From Akkermansiaceae bacterium (GTDB taxonomy: Bacteria; Verrucomicrobiota; Verrucomicrobiia; Verrucomicrobiales; Akkermansiaceae), in contig JAGYIT010000016.1 of the NCBI GenBank assembly GCA_018402445.1, positions 180,452-244,451 of the forward strand: a stretch of DNA of 64,000 nucleotides, read 5' to 3'. The translations under genes were made by a program, and so were the position numbers. Below are positions 54,392 to 63,964 of the stretch, in pieces. A model generated the notes under the pieces. The model saw only the letters and a list, made by a program, of their open reading frames with translations, was not told where the DNA came from and made no database searches. The number at the start of each line of letters is the position of its first letter. Within the stretch, counting starts at the first letter, position 1.

Positions 54392-56002
54392 CTATTGCAC
54401 GGGCAAAGCGGATCGCAGTGATCCGAGGTTTTCGTTGGAGCCGATTTCCTTGCCATCGGCGAGAACACGCAGACCCTTGCCCTTGCCGTATCGCTCCCCC
54501 GTCTTGTCGTAGAAAATGGTGAGTGTGCGGCCGTGGTATGAGATGCCGTCGAGGCAGAAGTAATCCCATGTTTCATCGGGGAGCAGCGGATTCACGACCA
54601 CGCTGCCGTCCGCCTGTGGGCGCAGGCCCACCAAACCGGTGATGATGAGATCGCAGTAGGTCGAGTGGTTGTAGTCCTTGCCGCGCTCGACGCCGCCTTT
54701 GCCGGCATCCCATGTGCCGTTTTTCCAGGATTTGAGGCGGGTGCGGGCGATCCAGTCGCCGGTGTCGGGATGGAGGTTCTCGTCGATCCACGGGACGATG
54801 CTGCCATCATCGCGCTTCAAGCGGTGGGACTTCGTGTAGGTGTTCAAGGTCTCGAAGTAGTCGCGGCGCGTGACGCTTTCCTGCGGGTAATCATGGAGGA
54901 CATTCGCCAGCGCGGTGAGGGTCACGGAAGTGGCGAAAGGCCAGCTCGGGCCGTTCCACTGGCACTCGTGTCCCTCGTAGGAAAGGGTGAAGCCGGAGTG
55001 CCTGCGCTCGGCGGTGGTCGGGCCGTAGGGTGCTTGGAAGCCTTTCGGATCTAGGAGTTGTTTCCATGCGGCCTCGTATCCCTTTCCGCGGGGAGGGATT
55101 CCGAAATACCACGGGGTGTAGCCGTGGAGTTCGCGGACATCGACGAGCTTGGCGTCCACGCCGCGCGGGAGGACTTTGAAAAATTTCGCTTCCTCGTCCC
55201 AGAGCTTTCCGAGAATGAGCTGGCGGAGTTGCTCGGCTTTTTCCCGATATGAGTCAGCGATCTCCGGCTTGCCCGCTTTCGCCGCGATGACAGCGATGGC
55301 AGCCGCGTCGCCGAACATGTAGGAGTTGATGGTTGGACGCTTGCCCTGCCCGCGATGATCGCGACCTCCGACCGAGAGCTCCATGCCATCGCGGTCGTCG
55401 ACCTGCCAGAACAGCCCGTCGGGCTCGAGGCGTGATTTTTCCCATTCCTTGTAATTGGCGATCAGGTCGGGCAGAAGGTCGATGGCTTGGTCGAAGTTGC
55501 CGAGGGTGATGGCGCGTTGCAGAACGGAATCCGCCGCCCAGAAGCTGTAGCTGCGCGGGGAGCCACCCTTGCGGAACCAGAAGACGGCATAGTCATCGAG
55601 ATAGCGCGTATCGCGGATCCAGCGACCCTCGCGGAAATGATGCCCGGCGGGACAGGAGATCGTGTTGTGTTTTCCGCTCCACGAAACCTGCGGGAGAAAC
55701 TCGGTGATCACGAAACCGTCGGCGGTTTGCTTGATGTGCTTGCGGAACGTCCACCACCGGAAATGGTAGATCTCCTCCATGTCCTTGTCGGGGCAATCGA
55801 AGAGCGGGACATTCGCCGCCATCCAATCCGCCGCCGCCTCGTTGGAAATCGCCTGACCGAAATGGGTGTGGTCGTAGCGGTTGAAGGTTTCCACATAGCC
55901 GCGCATCGTATCCGGGCTGAGGATGGCGGGTGTGCCCGCAAAGAGCGGCGCGGCCAAGGCCAAAGACAGCCACACGAAAGAGATTGCGAGTTTTAGATTC
56001 AT
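54392..56002 (-). CDS. Secreted six-hairpin glycosidase (MGH1/GH63-like)
   Basis: This 536-residue protein has a signal peptide (LAISFVWLSLALAAPLFAG). The (alpha/alpha)6-type domain has FWAADSVLQRAITLGNFDQA, CQWNGPSWPFATSVTLTALA and DENLHPDTGDWIARTRLKSW; the Asp and Glu residues there are likely catalytic. A C-terminal beta domain follows. The sequence is close to the MGH1-like (mannosylglycerate hydrolase/GH63) clan. The substrate is not readable, but with the following esterase it suggests use of external polysaccharide. Confidence 0.8.
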   Translation of the reverse strand: MNLKLAISFVWLSLALAAPLFAGTPAILSPDTMRGYVETFNRYDHTHFGQAISNEAAADWMAANVPLFDCPDKDMEEIYHFRWWTFRKHIKQTADGFVITEFLPQVSWSGKHNTISCPAGHHFREGRWIRDTRYLDDYAVFWFRKGGSPRSYSFWAADSVLQRAITLGNFDQAIDLLPDLIANYKEWEKSRLEPDGLFWQVDDRDGMELSVGGRDHRGQGKRPTINSYMFGDAAAIAVIAAKAGKPEIADSYREKAEQLRQLILGKLWDEEAKFFKVLPRGVDAKLVDVRELHGYTPWYFGIPPRGKGYEAAWKQLLDPKGFQAPYGPTTAERRHSGFTLSYEGHECQWNGPSWPFATSVTLTALANVLHDYPQESVTRRDYFETLNTYTKSHRLKRDDGSIVPWIDENLHPDTGDWIARTRLKSWKNGTWDAGKGGVERGKDYNHSTYCDLIITGLVGLRPQADGSVVVNPLLPDETWDYFCLDGISYHGRTLTIFYDKTGERYGKGKGLRVLADGKEIGSNENLGSLRSALPVQ

Positions 56003-56079
56003 TCAGGATTCAGAAGCTGGAACCACAACCGAGCAAAGCGAGATAGACAGACACTCTTCTCCTAAACCTTCTGTCAAAT

Positions 56080-56200
56080 GGACACAAAGTAACACGAATA
56101 AGATACTCAAATTAGAGGTTTACGGAGGAAGCTTCACTCACCCGCTGGAAGAGTTGAGACATGTTCATAACACTTTGAGAATTCGTGTCTATACGTGTCC
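56080..56200. repeat. Inverted-repeat element between two hydrolase genes
   Basis: GGACACAAAGTAACACGAAT (from 56080) is matched in inverse orientation by ATTCGTGTCTATACGTGTCC (ending 56200), each continuing inward through CTCAAA/TTTGAG. The 62-base centre has no frame. It occupies most of the 226-base gap 56003-56228 and could be a small mobile repeat. Confidence 0.55.
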
Positions 56201-56228
56201 ATTCGTGGTTCTAATTTCCTTTCAAGGT

Positions 56229-57479
56229 TCAAGGGTTCTTCATCATCCCAAGGTTCGCCTCGGCGAAATGTTTGCCCATCAGTGCGAAGGTCTTGGCGCA
56301 GCCGAGATAGTGGTAGCCGGCATTCGATGCGCCGCGTTTCCACAAGGCTTGATCGGCAGGCGAAATGAGATCGGCCTCGAACTTCTTGAGGTATTCCTTC
56401 TTTTGCTCGTCGGTCATTTTCCCGTCGGCATTCGCATGGTCCTTGTGGTTTGAGTTGAGGAAATGCCCCATCTGGCTGATCTGCGCGCGCTTCGCATCGA
56501 TGTCACCCAGCTCGTCCGACCAGAAGGGCGCGGTCTCCACGGCCACGACGTTGCCCTTGAACTCCGGCATCTCGGCGGGAGCCGCCATCGCTTGGCGGAA
56601 CGTCACCATGCTGTGGGATTGGTCCTTGAGTCCGCCCACACCCATCACGCCGATCACGAACGGCATTTTCGGCGCGTCGAGATCCTTGCGCACATCGCGG
56701 ATGAAGGTGGCGAGCAGCTCCGAATACATGGCGTAGCGTTCCGGCTGGTTGTGCTTCGGATAGACCTGTCCATCGACCATGTCGTTGAAACCCTGGAGCC
56801 ACGCGAATCCGGCGATCTCATATCCCTGTGCGGCGTCATAATCCGGCACGACCTGTTTCGCATCGGCCAGAACCTTTTTCACATGCTCCGTCATCAGGCG
56901 GTAATAGACCCCTGTGGCCGCGATCTTTTCGTCATTCCACTTCGGCCTGTCCTCGGCCTTGGGAATTCCGTGGGCGCCCTGCGGATGTTTGTCCCAGACT
57001 TCCTGCGTTTCCTTGGGCATCACGTAAGGCCCAGCGCTCGGCGGGCGGAAATCGGTGTGCAGGCTCTTGCCGCCCCACGCCGCCTTGATGATGAGCACCG
57101 GCTCCTCGAACGCCGCATCCATCATTAGCCCGAAGGTGAACTCCGGCCCGATCTTGTCGCCGGGCTTGGTCGGATCCGCGCCCCACATTGTGCCATAGCC
57201 CGCGGAGAGCTTCCCGTTAAGAGTGAAGTTGTTCTCCCCGGCTCCCGTGAGATAGGTAATCCAGGCTCCCTCGCAGGTGGCAGGATTCCCGCTGGCTCCG
57301 CGCATCATCTTAAGCAACGGCGCGGTCGCCGGGTCGTCGCCGATGTAGTCGAAGGTGCCGATGTTCGCCGGCCCCTCCATGTTCGATTGCCCGGCGAGGA
57401 TGAAGACCTTGAGCGTCTTCGCTTCCAGTCCCGATACAGCGAGAAGGGCAGCACTTAGGATAGCGACAACGACTTTCAT
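56229..57479 (-). CDS. Sialate O-acetylesterase-like carbohydrate esterase (SASA domain)
   Basis: This 416-residue protein has a signal peptide (VVAILSAALLAVSGLEAK) and an SGNH-like esterase domain. The nucleophile is Ser32 in LAGQSNMEG, the oxyanion block is WLQGFNDMVDG, and the catalytic His390 is in NAGYHYLGCAK. The family removes acetyl groups from sugars, including sialic acids and plant or algal polysaccharides. It lies upstream of the secreted glycosidase on the same strand. Confidence 0.87.
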   Translation of the reverse strand: MKVVVAILSAALLAVSGLEAKTLKVFILAGQSNMEGPANIGTFDYIGDDPATAPLLKMMRGASGNPATCEGAWITYLTGAGENNFTLNGKLSAGYGTMWGADPTKPGDKIGPEFTFGLMMDAAFEEPVLIIKAAWGGKSLHTDFRPPSAGPYVMPKETQEVWDKHPQGAHGIPKAEDRPKWNDEKIAATGVYYRLMTEHVKKVLADAKQVVPDYDAAQGYEIAGFAWLQGFNDMVDGQVYPKHNQPERYAMYSELLATFIRDVRKDLDAPKMPFVIGVMGVGGLKDQSHSMVTFRQAMAAPAEMPEFKGNVVAVETAPFWSDELGDIDAKRAQISQMGHFLNSNHKDHANADGKMTDEQKKEYLKKFEADLISPADQALWKRGASNAGYHYLGCAKTFALMGKHFAEANLGMMKNP

Positions 57480-57544
57480 AGGATGGGTTTACCTGAAAAG
57501 CGATTTTCCAACCACGAAAATCACGAAAGGCATGGGAACAGGAC

Positions 57545-58630
57545 TCACCCCAGCAAGCCCCGCCCCGCCACGTGCCTCAGCCACGGCACGAAATCCAGCT
57601 CCGGCGCGACCTCCTTCGCGTGGCGCGCGAGGTCATAGACGGAGCGGCTGCCGTCCATCGCCACGAGCACCTTAAGCTGCGGAAAGGTGAACAGACAGGG
57701 TTTCAGATCCGCGTCCGGCAAGGGCAGCGCCTCCCGCGCGCAGAGCATCCGCCAGGCATCGAGCTTCGGGAAATCCGGCACCGCCGCAGGGGGATCCGCG
57801 CCTCCGGCAGGCTTGATCACCTCCCCAACCGGCGCATCCGCCCGGCATAGCAGTTCCGACCGGAAAGTCGTGCCCGCCGCATTGTCCGAGGCATCATCAC
57901 CGCGCGCACCCGTCACCGAATCCCCGATCCATCGCAGCCCGTGCGCCTCCGCCAGTTTCACGAACGCACCCAGCGACCACGCGTCCATCACCGGTGCGAA
58001 GTCATCGTGCGCCAGCACCGCCGCGCCCTTTGCCAGCATGTCATCTACGAGAAAAAGCTCCCTTTCCGTCCCCGTCACCGTCCGGAAAACCGCCAGCGCC
58101 TCCATCACATCCACCGCCCCCGCGACCATGATCGCCCGCGCCTTTTCCACGACGATCATCCGCTCTTTCCAACCCGCCGCCACATTGAAGCCCACCACCG
58201 CCGTTCCGCGCGGCGTCAGGTTCGCCGCGACAAAATCCATCAGCCCCACCTTCACCTCGTCCGGCACCCACGAGAAAAAACCGTGCGCGATGATGAAATC
58301 GAAAGGCGCGTCCGGCTCGAATTCCGACAGCCGCATCTCGCAGAAACGCGCGTTACCCAGCCCCGCCCGCTTCGCCCGGCCGCGGGCTCGGTGGATCGCT
58401 TTCGCGGAAACATCCAGCCCCACGCACACCGCGCCCGGCCAGCGGTTCGCCAGCGAGAGCAGATGATACCCCTCCCCGCAACCGATCTCCAATATCCTCG
58501 CCCGCGCCGACTCCGGTGCATCCAGCCCCGCCGCCCGCGCCACCGCCGCATTCACCGCCACATTCGCCGACGGATGGCTCATCGGCGGGTAATCCGCCGC
58601 ATCCCACGCTTCCTCTTCCCCGAAACCCAT
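57545..58630 (-). CDS. SAM methyltransferase with methyltransferase-regulatory domain
   Basis: This 361-residue protein opens DAADYPPMSHPSANVAVNAA and has the SAM motif I ILEIGCGEGYHLLSLA at about 46-61. A Cys- and Ala-rich middle and a C-terminal block (MDGSRSVYDLARHAKEVAPE) follow. The order matches proteins with a class I methyltransferase plus a PF10119-type regulatory domain. The substrate is unknown. It starts 82 bases downstream of the pseudokinase gene. Confidence 0.8.
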   Translation of the reverse strand: MGFGEEEAWDAADYPPMSHPSANVAVNAAVARAAGLDAPESARARILEIGCGEGYHLLSLANRWPGAVCVGLDVSAKAIHRARGRAKRAGLGNARFCEMRLSEFEPDAPFDFIIAHGFFSWVPDEVKVGLMDFVAANLTPRGTAVVGFNVAAGWKERMIVVEKARAIMVAGAVDVMEALAVFRTVTGTERELFLVDDMLAKGAAVLAHDDFAPVMDAWSLGAFVKLAEAHGLRWIGDSVTGARGDDASDNAAGTTFRSELLCRADAPVGEVIKPAGGADPPAAVPDFPKLDAWRMLCAREALPLPDADLKPCLFTFPQLKVLVAMDGSRSVYDLARHAKEVAPELDFVPWLRHVAGRGLLG

Positions 58631-58712
58631 GCCGCGTTTCTAAACGGAATACGGGCGGGAGTAGATCCTAAAATTTTCCCGCGCATGACGTCCACCGGGG
58701 TTTGCAGCCCCA

Positions 58713-61316
58713 TCAATCCCTATCCTCAAACTCGTCCCGTAAGCGTTCGCGGAACCTTCTCCGGCGTTCTTCGTCGCTGTCATCGTCCCTATCCCTGTCG
58801 AAATCCCCGTTTCTGATTTCCGGAGGCTTCACCTCGGGAAAGCTGACGCCGAAGGACTTGAGCCAGGCCTTGAGATCCTCGGTTTCGCCGATGGTTTCAT
58901 CGGTGTCGGCGGCGATCTTGGCCTGCCCAGCGGCCTTGGCCTCGTCGCGGATGGTGGTGAGCTTGGCGACGTAGGCGTCGCGGATCCTGCCGGTGTCGGC
59001 GAGGAATTTCGCATCGATCTCGGCCTCCTTCCCGCTGTGGTAATTGAGAAGTTTTTCCATCTCGGGGGAGACGGTGATCCTTTCCTGCCTCCAGTTGTCC
59101 TTGATCTCCTCGACGAGGAGTCGGTCGGCCTCGACGGCTCCCTTGAGGTATTCGACGCTGGTGCCGAAAAGGTTCTGGTTGCTGCGGTTGAGGTTCCGGA
59201 AAAAGGAGTCGAGATCCCAGCGGAACTTTTTGACGTTGGCTGCGAAATCCTCGTCGCGTTTTTTCACGGCGGCGAGGACGAGCTCCTTGGCTCGGGCGTT
59301 GAATTCGGAGGCCTGGGAGCCGACGGCGGGGGCGGGGGAGCCAGGCTTATCGGAGTCTTTGTCCGCGCTCCACTCGATGAGGAAGCCGGAGGCGGTGTCG
59401 CCACGATCCATGGCGAACCAGCCCTTTCCGGGGCGGATGGCGAGGGCAGCGCCTTCCTCCGAGGCGGTGGATTCGTCCGCCCATGCGGCGGCCTGCCAGG
59501 GTTCGCCGGTGATCCATTTCCAGTAATCGTCCTCCAGGGAGCCGCCGAGCCAGATGCCGTCGCGGGCGTCGAGGCGTTTTGCAAACTCCTCGACCTCGGT
59601 GATCTCTGCGGCCGCGGCGGCGACGAGGAGGTGCCCGCCTCCGTCCTGAGCCATTTCGGAGGCCTCCTCCCAGGAAACGGGGCGCGGGACGAAAAAGTAG
59701 CGGCGCTCCCCAGCGACGACGGTGCCGGGCGGAAAAACAGGGGACGCGCTGTCGAGCGAGGCGCGGGTGGCCGCGAGCTGGGCAGCGAGGGTGCCGGGGT
59801 TGGAGCCGTCGGCGTACCACACGATGACAAAGGGAAGAGCCTGCCCCTCATCGGCGCTGGCGAAGCCGCCGTTTTTTGCGGAAATGAGAAAGAGTCCGTC
59901 GCCTCCGGGTTGGACGGACGGGTTCCAGGCCTTGCCATGGCAGAGCACCCAAGAATCGTCGCCGCTGCGTGCCGCGCCGAGCCAGCACTCGCGGCCTTTT
60001 GTGAGTTCCTCAGCCGGAAATACGGAATCGGTATCGGGACCGGCCAGGTGGGCACCGTGCTCCTCGGCGAAAAACGCCGCCTCGAACCAGGACATGGGCG
60101 TCTCGACGAGGAAATAGAAACGATCACCCTTTTTCACGGAGCCGAGGGGCATTTCCGCGCGCGCGCCTGCGGCGAGAGGGGTTCGGAGGCGGGAGAGGGA
60201 TTGGGCGGGGGTTTCCGGCTCGGGCTCAAAGCGCGGCGCTTCGGTGGCTGGATCGGGGCGGACAAGGTTGGCACGTGCCTGATGCATGGCCTTCTGCTCA
60301 GCGATGAGGGCTGCGGCGGCCTGCTGTTTCGCGAGCATCTCTCGGTTCTCATTTTCGCGCTCGGCGCGGTTCTTCTTGAGGGTTTCCCAAGTAAAGAGGA
60401 TGGCGAACAGCAGGACGACGATGATGACCAGCTTGGTGAGGAGTTTCGAATCGAAGCCGGACTTCGGGGCAGGCAGCGATGCCGCAGGCGTGGCAGGCGC
60501 CGCAGCGGCGGCGACGACCTGGCGGGGTGCCTCGGCGGCTTTCTTCAGCTCGGCCTGGAAGGCGGCGGCGTCCGCGTGGCGTTTCCCCGGATCGGGGTCG
60601 GTGGCCTGTTTTAGGACGGCGTCGATGGCCGGGCGGCAGCCGCAGAGGATGGAGGCTGGTGGCGAGCCGGGGGCATAGGGCTGGCCGGTGATCAGCTCAT
60701 GGAAAATGGCAGCGATGGAAAATACGTCGGAGGCCTTGGTGGCGGCGGCAGGATCGACATGCACCTCCGGCGCGGTGAAATGGCGGGGCGGCTTCGCATC
60801 GGGATCGGTGTGAACGATGCGGCCTAGGCCGAAGTTTCCGATCTTCGGGACAGCGTGCTGGTTGAGCAGGACGCTGAGGGTGTCGAGGTGGCCGTGGACG
60901 AGGCCGGCCTCATGGGCGTGGGCGAGGCCGTCGCAGATCCCCTCAATGATGGAAAGGGACTGGCCAAACTCCAACAGCCGCCCGCGGGTGGAGCGTGCGA
61001 GCGATTTCCCCGGAACAAACTCCATGACAAGGTAAGGCATGGCTCCCGCGCAACCCGAGTCGAGAATGCCGATAAGGTTCGTATGGCGGAGGCCGGCGGC
61101 GAGTTTGGAGGAGTTCTCGAAGGCATCGCGGAAAATGGAATCGACCCCGAGCGCGGGGGAAAAGACTTTCACCGCAACCTGCCTGTCGAGGGATTTCTGG
61201 TTCGCGAAGAACACCGCGCCGTGGTCGTTTGAGGTGACCATGGAAGTGAACCCGAATGCGGGAAGCAGCGAGTGCATAGCCTCCGGCGTGGGCGGCCATT
61301 CGGGGGTCTGTGACAT
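58713..61316 (-). CDS. Membrane pseudokinase with two C-type-lectin-like domains
   Basis: This 867-residue protein has an N-terminal protein-kinase fold (about 20-260). The VAVK lysine (Lys50) is present, but the catalytic loop reads HGHLDTLSVLL instead of HRDLKxxN, the DFG site reads GNFG and the Gly-rich loop is missing, so phosphotransfer is unlikely. An Ala/Pro linker and a membrane helix (about 303-320) follow, then two lectin-C-like domains (from about GDRFYFLVETPMSWFEAAFF, and from GERRYFFVPRPVSWEEASEM with WLGGSLEDDYWKWITGEPW). A charged helical C terminus ends the protein. A cytoplasmic pseudokinase joined to outer lectin domains suggests signalling or scaffolding. Confidence 0.82.
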   Translation of the reverse strand: MSQTPEWPPTPEAMHSLLPAFGFTSMVTSNDHGAVFFANQKSLDRQVAVKVFSPALGVDSIFRDAFENSSKLAAGLRHTNLIGILDSGCAGAMPYLVMEFVPGKSLARSTRGRLLEFGQSLSIIEGICDGLAHAHEAGLVHGHLDTLSVLLNQHAVPKIGNFGLGRIVHTDPDAKPPRHFTAPEVHVDPAAATKASDVFSIAAIFHELITGQPYAPGSPPASILCGCRPAIDAVLKQATDPDPGKRHADAAAFQAELKKAAEAPRQVVAAAAAPATPAASLPAPKSGFDSKLLTKLVIIVVLLFAILFTWETLKKNRAERENENREMLAKQQAAAALIAEQKAMHQARANLVRPDPATEAPRFEPEPETPAQSLSRLRTPLAAGARAEMPLGSVKKGDRFYFLVETPMSWFEAAFFAEEHGAHLAGPDTDSVFPAEELTKGRECWLGAARSGDDSWVLCHGKAWNPSVQPGGDGLFLISAKNGGFASADEGQALPFVIVWYADGSNPGTLAAQLAATRASLDSASPVFPPGTVVAGERRYFFVPRPVSWEEASEMAQDGGGHLLVAAAAAEITEVEEFAKRLDARDGIWLGGSLEDDYWKWITGEPWQAAAWADESTASEEGAALAIRPGKGWFAMDRGDTASGFLIEWSADKDSDKPGSPAPAVGSQASEFNARAKELVLAAVKKRDEDFAANVKKFRWDLDSFFRNLNRSNQNLFGTSVEYLKGAVEADRLLVEEIKDNWRQERITVSPEMEKLLNYHSGKEAEIDAKFLADTGRIRDAYVAKLTTIRDEAKAAGQAKIAADTDETIGETEDLKAWLKSFGVSFPEVKPPEIRNGDFDRDRDDDSDEERRRRFRERLRDEFEDRD

Positions 61317-61431
61317 CGGATAGAGTGAGTAAGGGTGCGTGCGGAGACTGACATAGCTTAGGACAAAGCGGGCGCGCCGTCAATCCAAAGCACACGCCGC
61401 GCCGCCCTCCCCGCGACCGAATCACCCATTT

Positions 61432-61680
<249 letters not shown>

Positions 61681-61719
61681 TTGAATTGCTGGCCTCGGAA
61701 TATAGGAGGTGCTGCCATC

Positions 61720-62814
61720 TCAGCCGATCCCCACCCGCAGATCCCGAATACTCCATAGCACCCCCTTCGCCGCCGCGCCGCTCCCCCGCATTCGCCGCGC
61801 GCCATCCTTCCTCCTTTCCGTAAACCGCTCCCGCGCGCCCTCGAACGCCTCGTTCACGAACTCCTTGCTGCCGATCACCGCCCCATCCGTGAAATACCTC
61901 ACCCGTTTCATCAACATTCCGGCCATGCCAAGGTCTGGCAGCACCGTTTCGTTGTCCTTTGACGTAAGCATCTCTTCCTCATTCTTGGTCGCGTGTCGCG
62001 CCGCGCCCACCTCCGTCCTCCCGCTTTTTCTGCCGAGTGCCATGCCCATGGCTCGGCGGTAGATCCTTGAAACCTCCTTCCATTTCTCCGCCTCGAAGCC
62101 CACTCCCTTGTGGCTCATACAGGCTCGCACAAGACCTTCCCGCGCCTTCTTCCCGTTTCCTTTCGCACCTCCACCGACTGCCTCGCCGTAGCTGCTCCAG
62201 CGGTAATCCGCAGGATCGGAAACCATCCCGGCACGCACCGGATTCAGGTCGATGTAGGCTGCGATCGTCCTTGCCGCCGTTCCGCTCTCCACGATCACAC
62301 TCTTGAATCGATCTTCCCAAAGCGTTCCCGTGCGGTTGTGCTCCCGGTTGAACCAGCGCGTGAACCTTTGCAAAAGCGTCTTCATGAAATCGCTCAAATC
62401 ATGCATCCGGGGGGTGAAACGACCGTGGATCTCAGAAACAGCATCCGCGTCTTCCCCTCCGCCATCGCCTTCCGCCCGAGCTGCCGAAAGCTCATCGGCC
62501 ACGCTTTTCACGAAATTCTCGGCATAGAGCACGCCCAGCCGCTTGAGAAGCTCCGCATCGCTCAAACCAGCCTTCGGCATCGGTGGAACCTCAAGCAGGA
62601 TATGGAAGTGGTTCGACATCACACAGTAGGACAGCACCCGACAGCCGCTGAAATTCTCCATCATCCGCATGAACATGCGGAATTTCCCCCGCTCTTCATC
62701 CCCGAACACGAACCGCCGGTCAACCACGCGGGACGTGAGGTGGTAAACGGACGGCCTATCCTCGGATTCCGCCCACGGAGTGAGCCAACGCTTCGTTCCT
62801 TTCTTGCCTGACAT
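61720..62814 (-). CDS. REP-associated tyrosine transposase (Y1_Tnp family)
   Basis: This 364-residue protein has the HuH motif in YCVMSNHFHILLEVP and the catalytic-tyrosine region in TRTGTLW-type context (NREHNRTGTLWEDRFKSVIV), then AAYIDLNPVRAGMVSDPADY, a standard RAYT block. RAYTs cut and move single-stranded palindromic repeats. It stands between the DUF1501 remnant and the IS256 remnant, so it probably arrived with or after their loss. The window also has palindromic repeats at 3889 and 6658 that it might act on; that link is inference. Confidence 0.88.
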   Translation of the reverse strand: MSGKKGTKRWLTPWAESEDRPSVYHLTSRVVDRRFVFGDEERGKFRMFMRMMENFSGCRVLSYCVMSNHFHILLEVPPMPKAGLSDAELLKRLGVLYAENFVKSVADELSAARAEGDGGGEDADAVSEIHGRFTPRMHDLSDFMKTLLQRFTRWFNREHNRTGTLWEDRFKSVIVESGTAARTIAAYIDLNPVRAGMVSDPADYRWSSYGEAVGGGAKGNGKKAREGLVRACMSHKGVGFEAEKWKEVSRIYRRAMGMALGRKSGRTEVGAARHATKNEEEMLTSKDNETVLPDLGMAGMLMKRVRYFTDGAVIGSKEFVNEAFEGARERFTERRKDGARRMRGSGAAAKGVLWSIRDLRVGIG

Positions 62815-62874
62815 GCCCCCATCCTACCCAACGAATCCCTGTATTCAAGGGTTTTTTTCAATTTTCCGGGAATC

Positions 62875-63650
62875 TTACAATACGCGCTCGACATGCACCA
62901 GGCATTCCTGCTGCACCGCATCCGGCCAATAATGCCTCACCGCCTTGGCGATCGCCTCGCTGCCATCGCGGACAAGCAGCAGCCTCCGCGCCGTCCCCGC
63001 CTCCAATCCCCGCGCCTTGAGCCGCGCGAACAAGCCCTTGACCACTTCCGCGCTCTCGCTGCTGCCCTCCTCGAAATCCAGCAGATGCTTGTGCCCTTCG
63101 GAGTCGATGGCCAAAGCCACCACCACGCAACTCTCCTTACCCGGGAAAATCCCGTCCACCATCATCGCCACCACATCGATCCCCGAAAGATCACGCCCCG
63201 GAACTCGTCAAGAAGCTCCTTGCTGCGGGCTTTCCAGCCCTCGCAGACCGTGCTCGCGCTCACGCCGAGCATCCTGCCTACGCCGTTGCCCGAAGCCCCG
63301 TGGCGGATGGACTCAAGCACCTCGTCGAACATCCCCTTGCGGCGTTTGACCTCGCCGTAGGACTTCAGCCGCACCTCCCGCTCAAGGCCGCTCGGAAGCG
63401 TTTCACGCACCCTGCGTTTCGAGATGAGTTCCTTGCCCGCGGTGGTCTGGATGGTGACCATCTCGCTCCCCGCACGCCGGTGGAGACTCTCCGAAGGCCG
63501 GTAGGTTTCGCCGCATAGCATGGTGACTTCCTGCTCGAACATCGCCAGGAGTCCGTCGCGCACGATGCCGCGCAGCCGCTCTTGGAAAATCCCGTTAAAA
63601 TCCTCAATCCCGGCTTGCTCCGGGGACTGTGTCGCTGTTTGTTTGGTCAT
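62875..63650 (-). pseudogene. IS256-family transposase, frameshifted and 3'-truncated
   Basis: From the ATG at 63650 (MTKQTATQSPEQAGIEDFNG) about 155 residues run to near 63175 with VSASTVCEGWKARSKELLDE. The frame then slips by one base; the family sequence continues in another frame as DLSGIDVVAMMVDGIFPGKE and LLLVRDGSEAIAKAVRHYWP, and ends at HVERVL (62875). Mutator-type transposases are about 400 residues, so the last ~130, including the third acidic catalytic residue, are missing. The first two Asp (MMVDGI and VRDGSE) remain. Confidence 0.82.
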
Positions 63651-63763
63651 GGTGTTGGTTGGTTTGTGTTTAATTCCAAACAGGCGATGTCGGAACATCG
63701 CCCGATCAACCAGCACCAATAAATTTTAACATTTTAACGGAAAAAAATCCGCTTCCCAACTAT

Positions 63764-63964
63764 ATGGAGCTAAGTCTAGTGGATTACTTGCGCCAACCTT
63801 ATGAAAGTGCAATCCGGGAGGTCAAAAAGAGAGCTGGCCATTTGGCAATCTGGACAGGCACTAGTATGTTGCTATATGGTGGAACAAATATTTCAAGTTC
63901 AAATGCCTTGATTGGCCTTGAAATAATCATACCAAATCAGTCCTATCTTTATTCCAAACCTTAA
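63764..63964 (+). CDS. Short AT-rich hypothetical frame at the window end
   Basis: A 66-residue frame, MELSLVDYLRQPYESAIREV and then a hydrophobic stretch around SMLLYGGTNISSSNALIGLE, ends at TAA 63962. Its base composition is far lower in GC than the genes to the left, and it begins just past the decayed IS256. It has no Shine-Dalgarno and no known family. It could be foreign DNA or not a gene. Confidence 0.25.
   Translation: MELSLVDYLRQPYESAIREVKKRAGHLAIWTGTSMLLYGGTNISSSNALIGLEIIIPNQSYLYSKP

Noticed and set aside
59037..60614. 525-residue plus-strand frame opposite the pseudokinase gene
   Set aside because: Antisense shadow; composition is low-complexity Gly/Glu/Val and no motif is visible.
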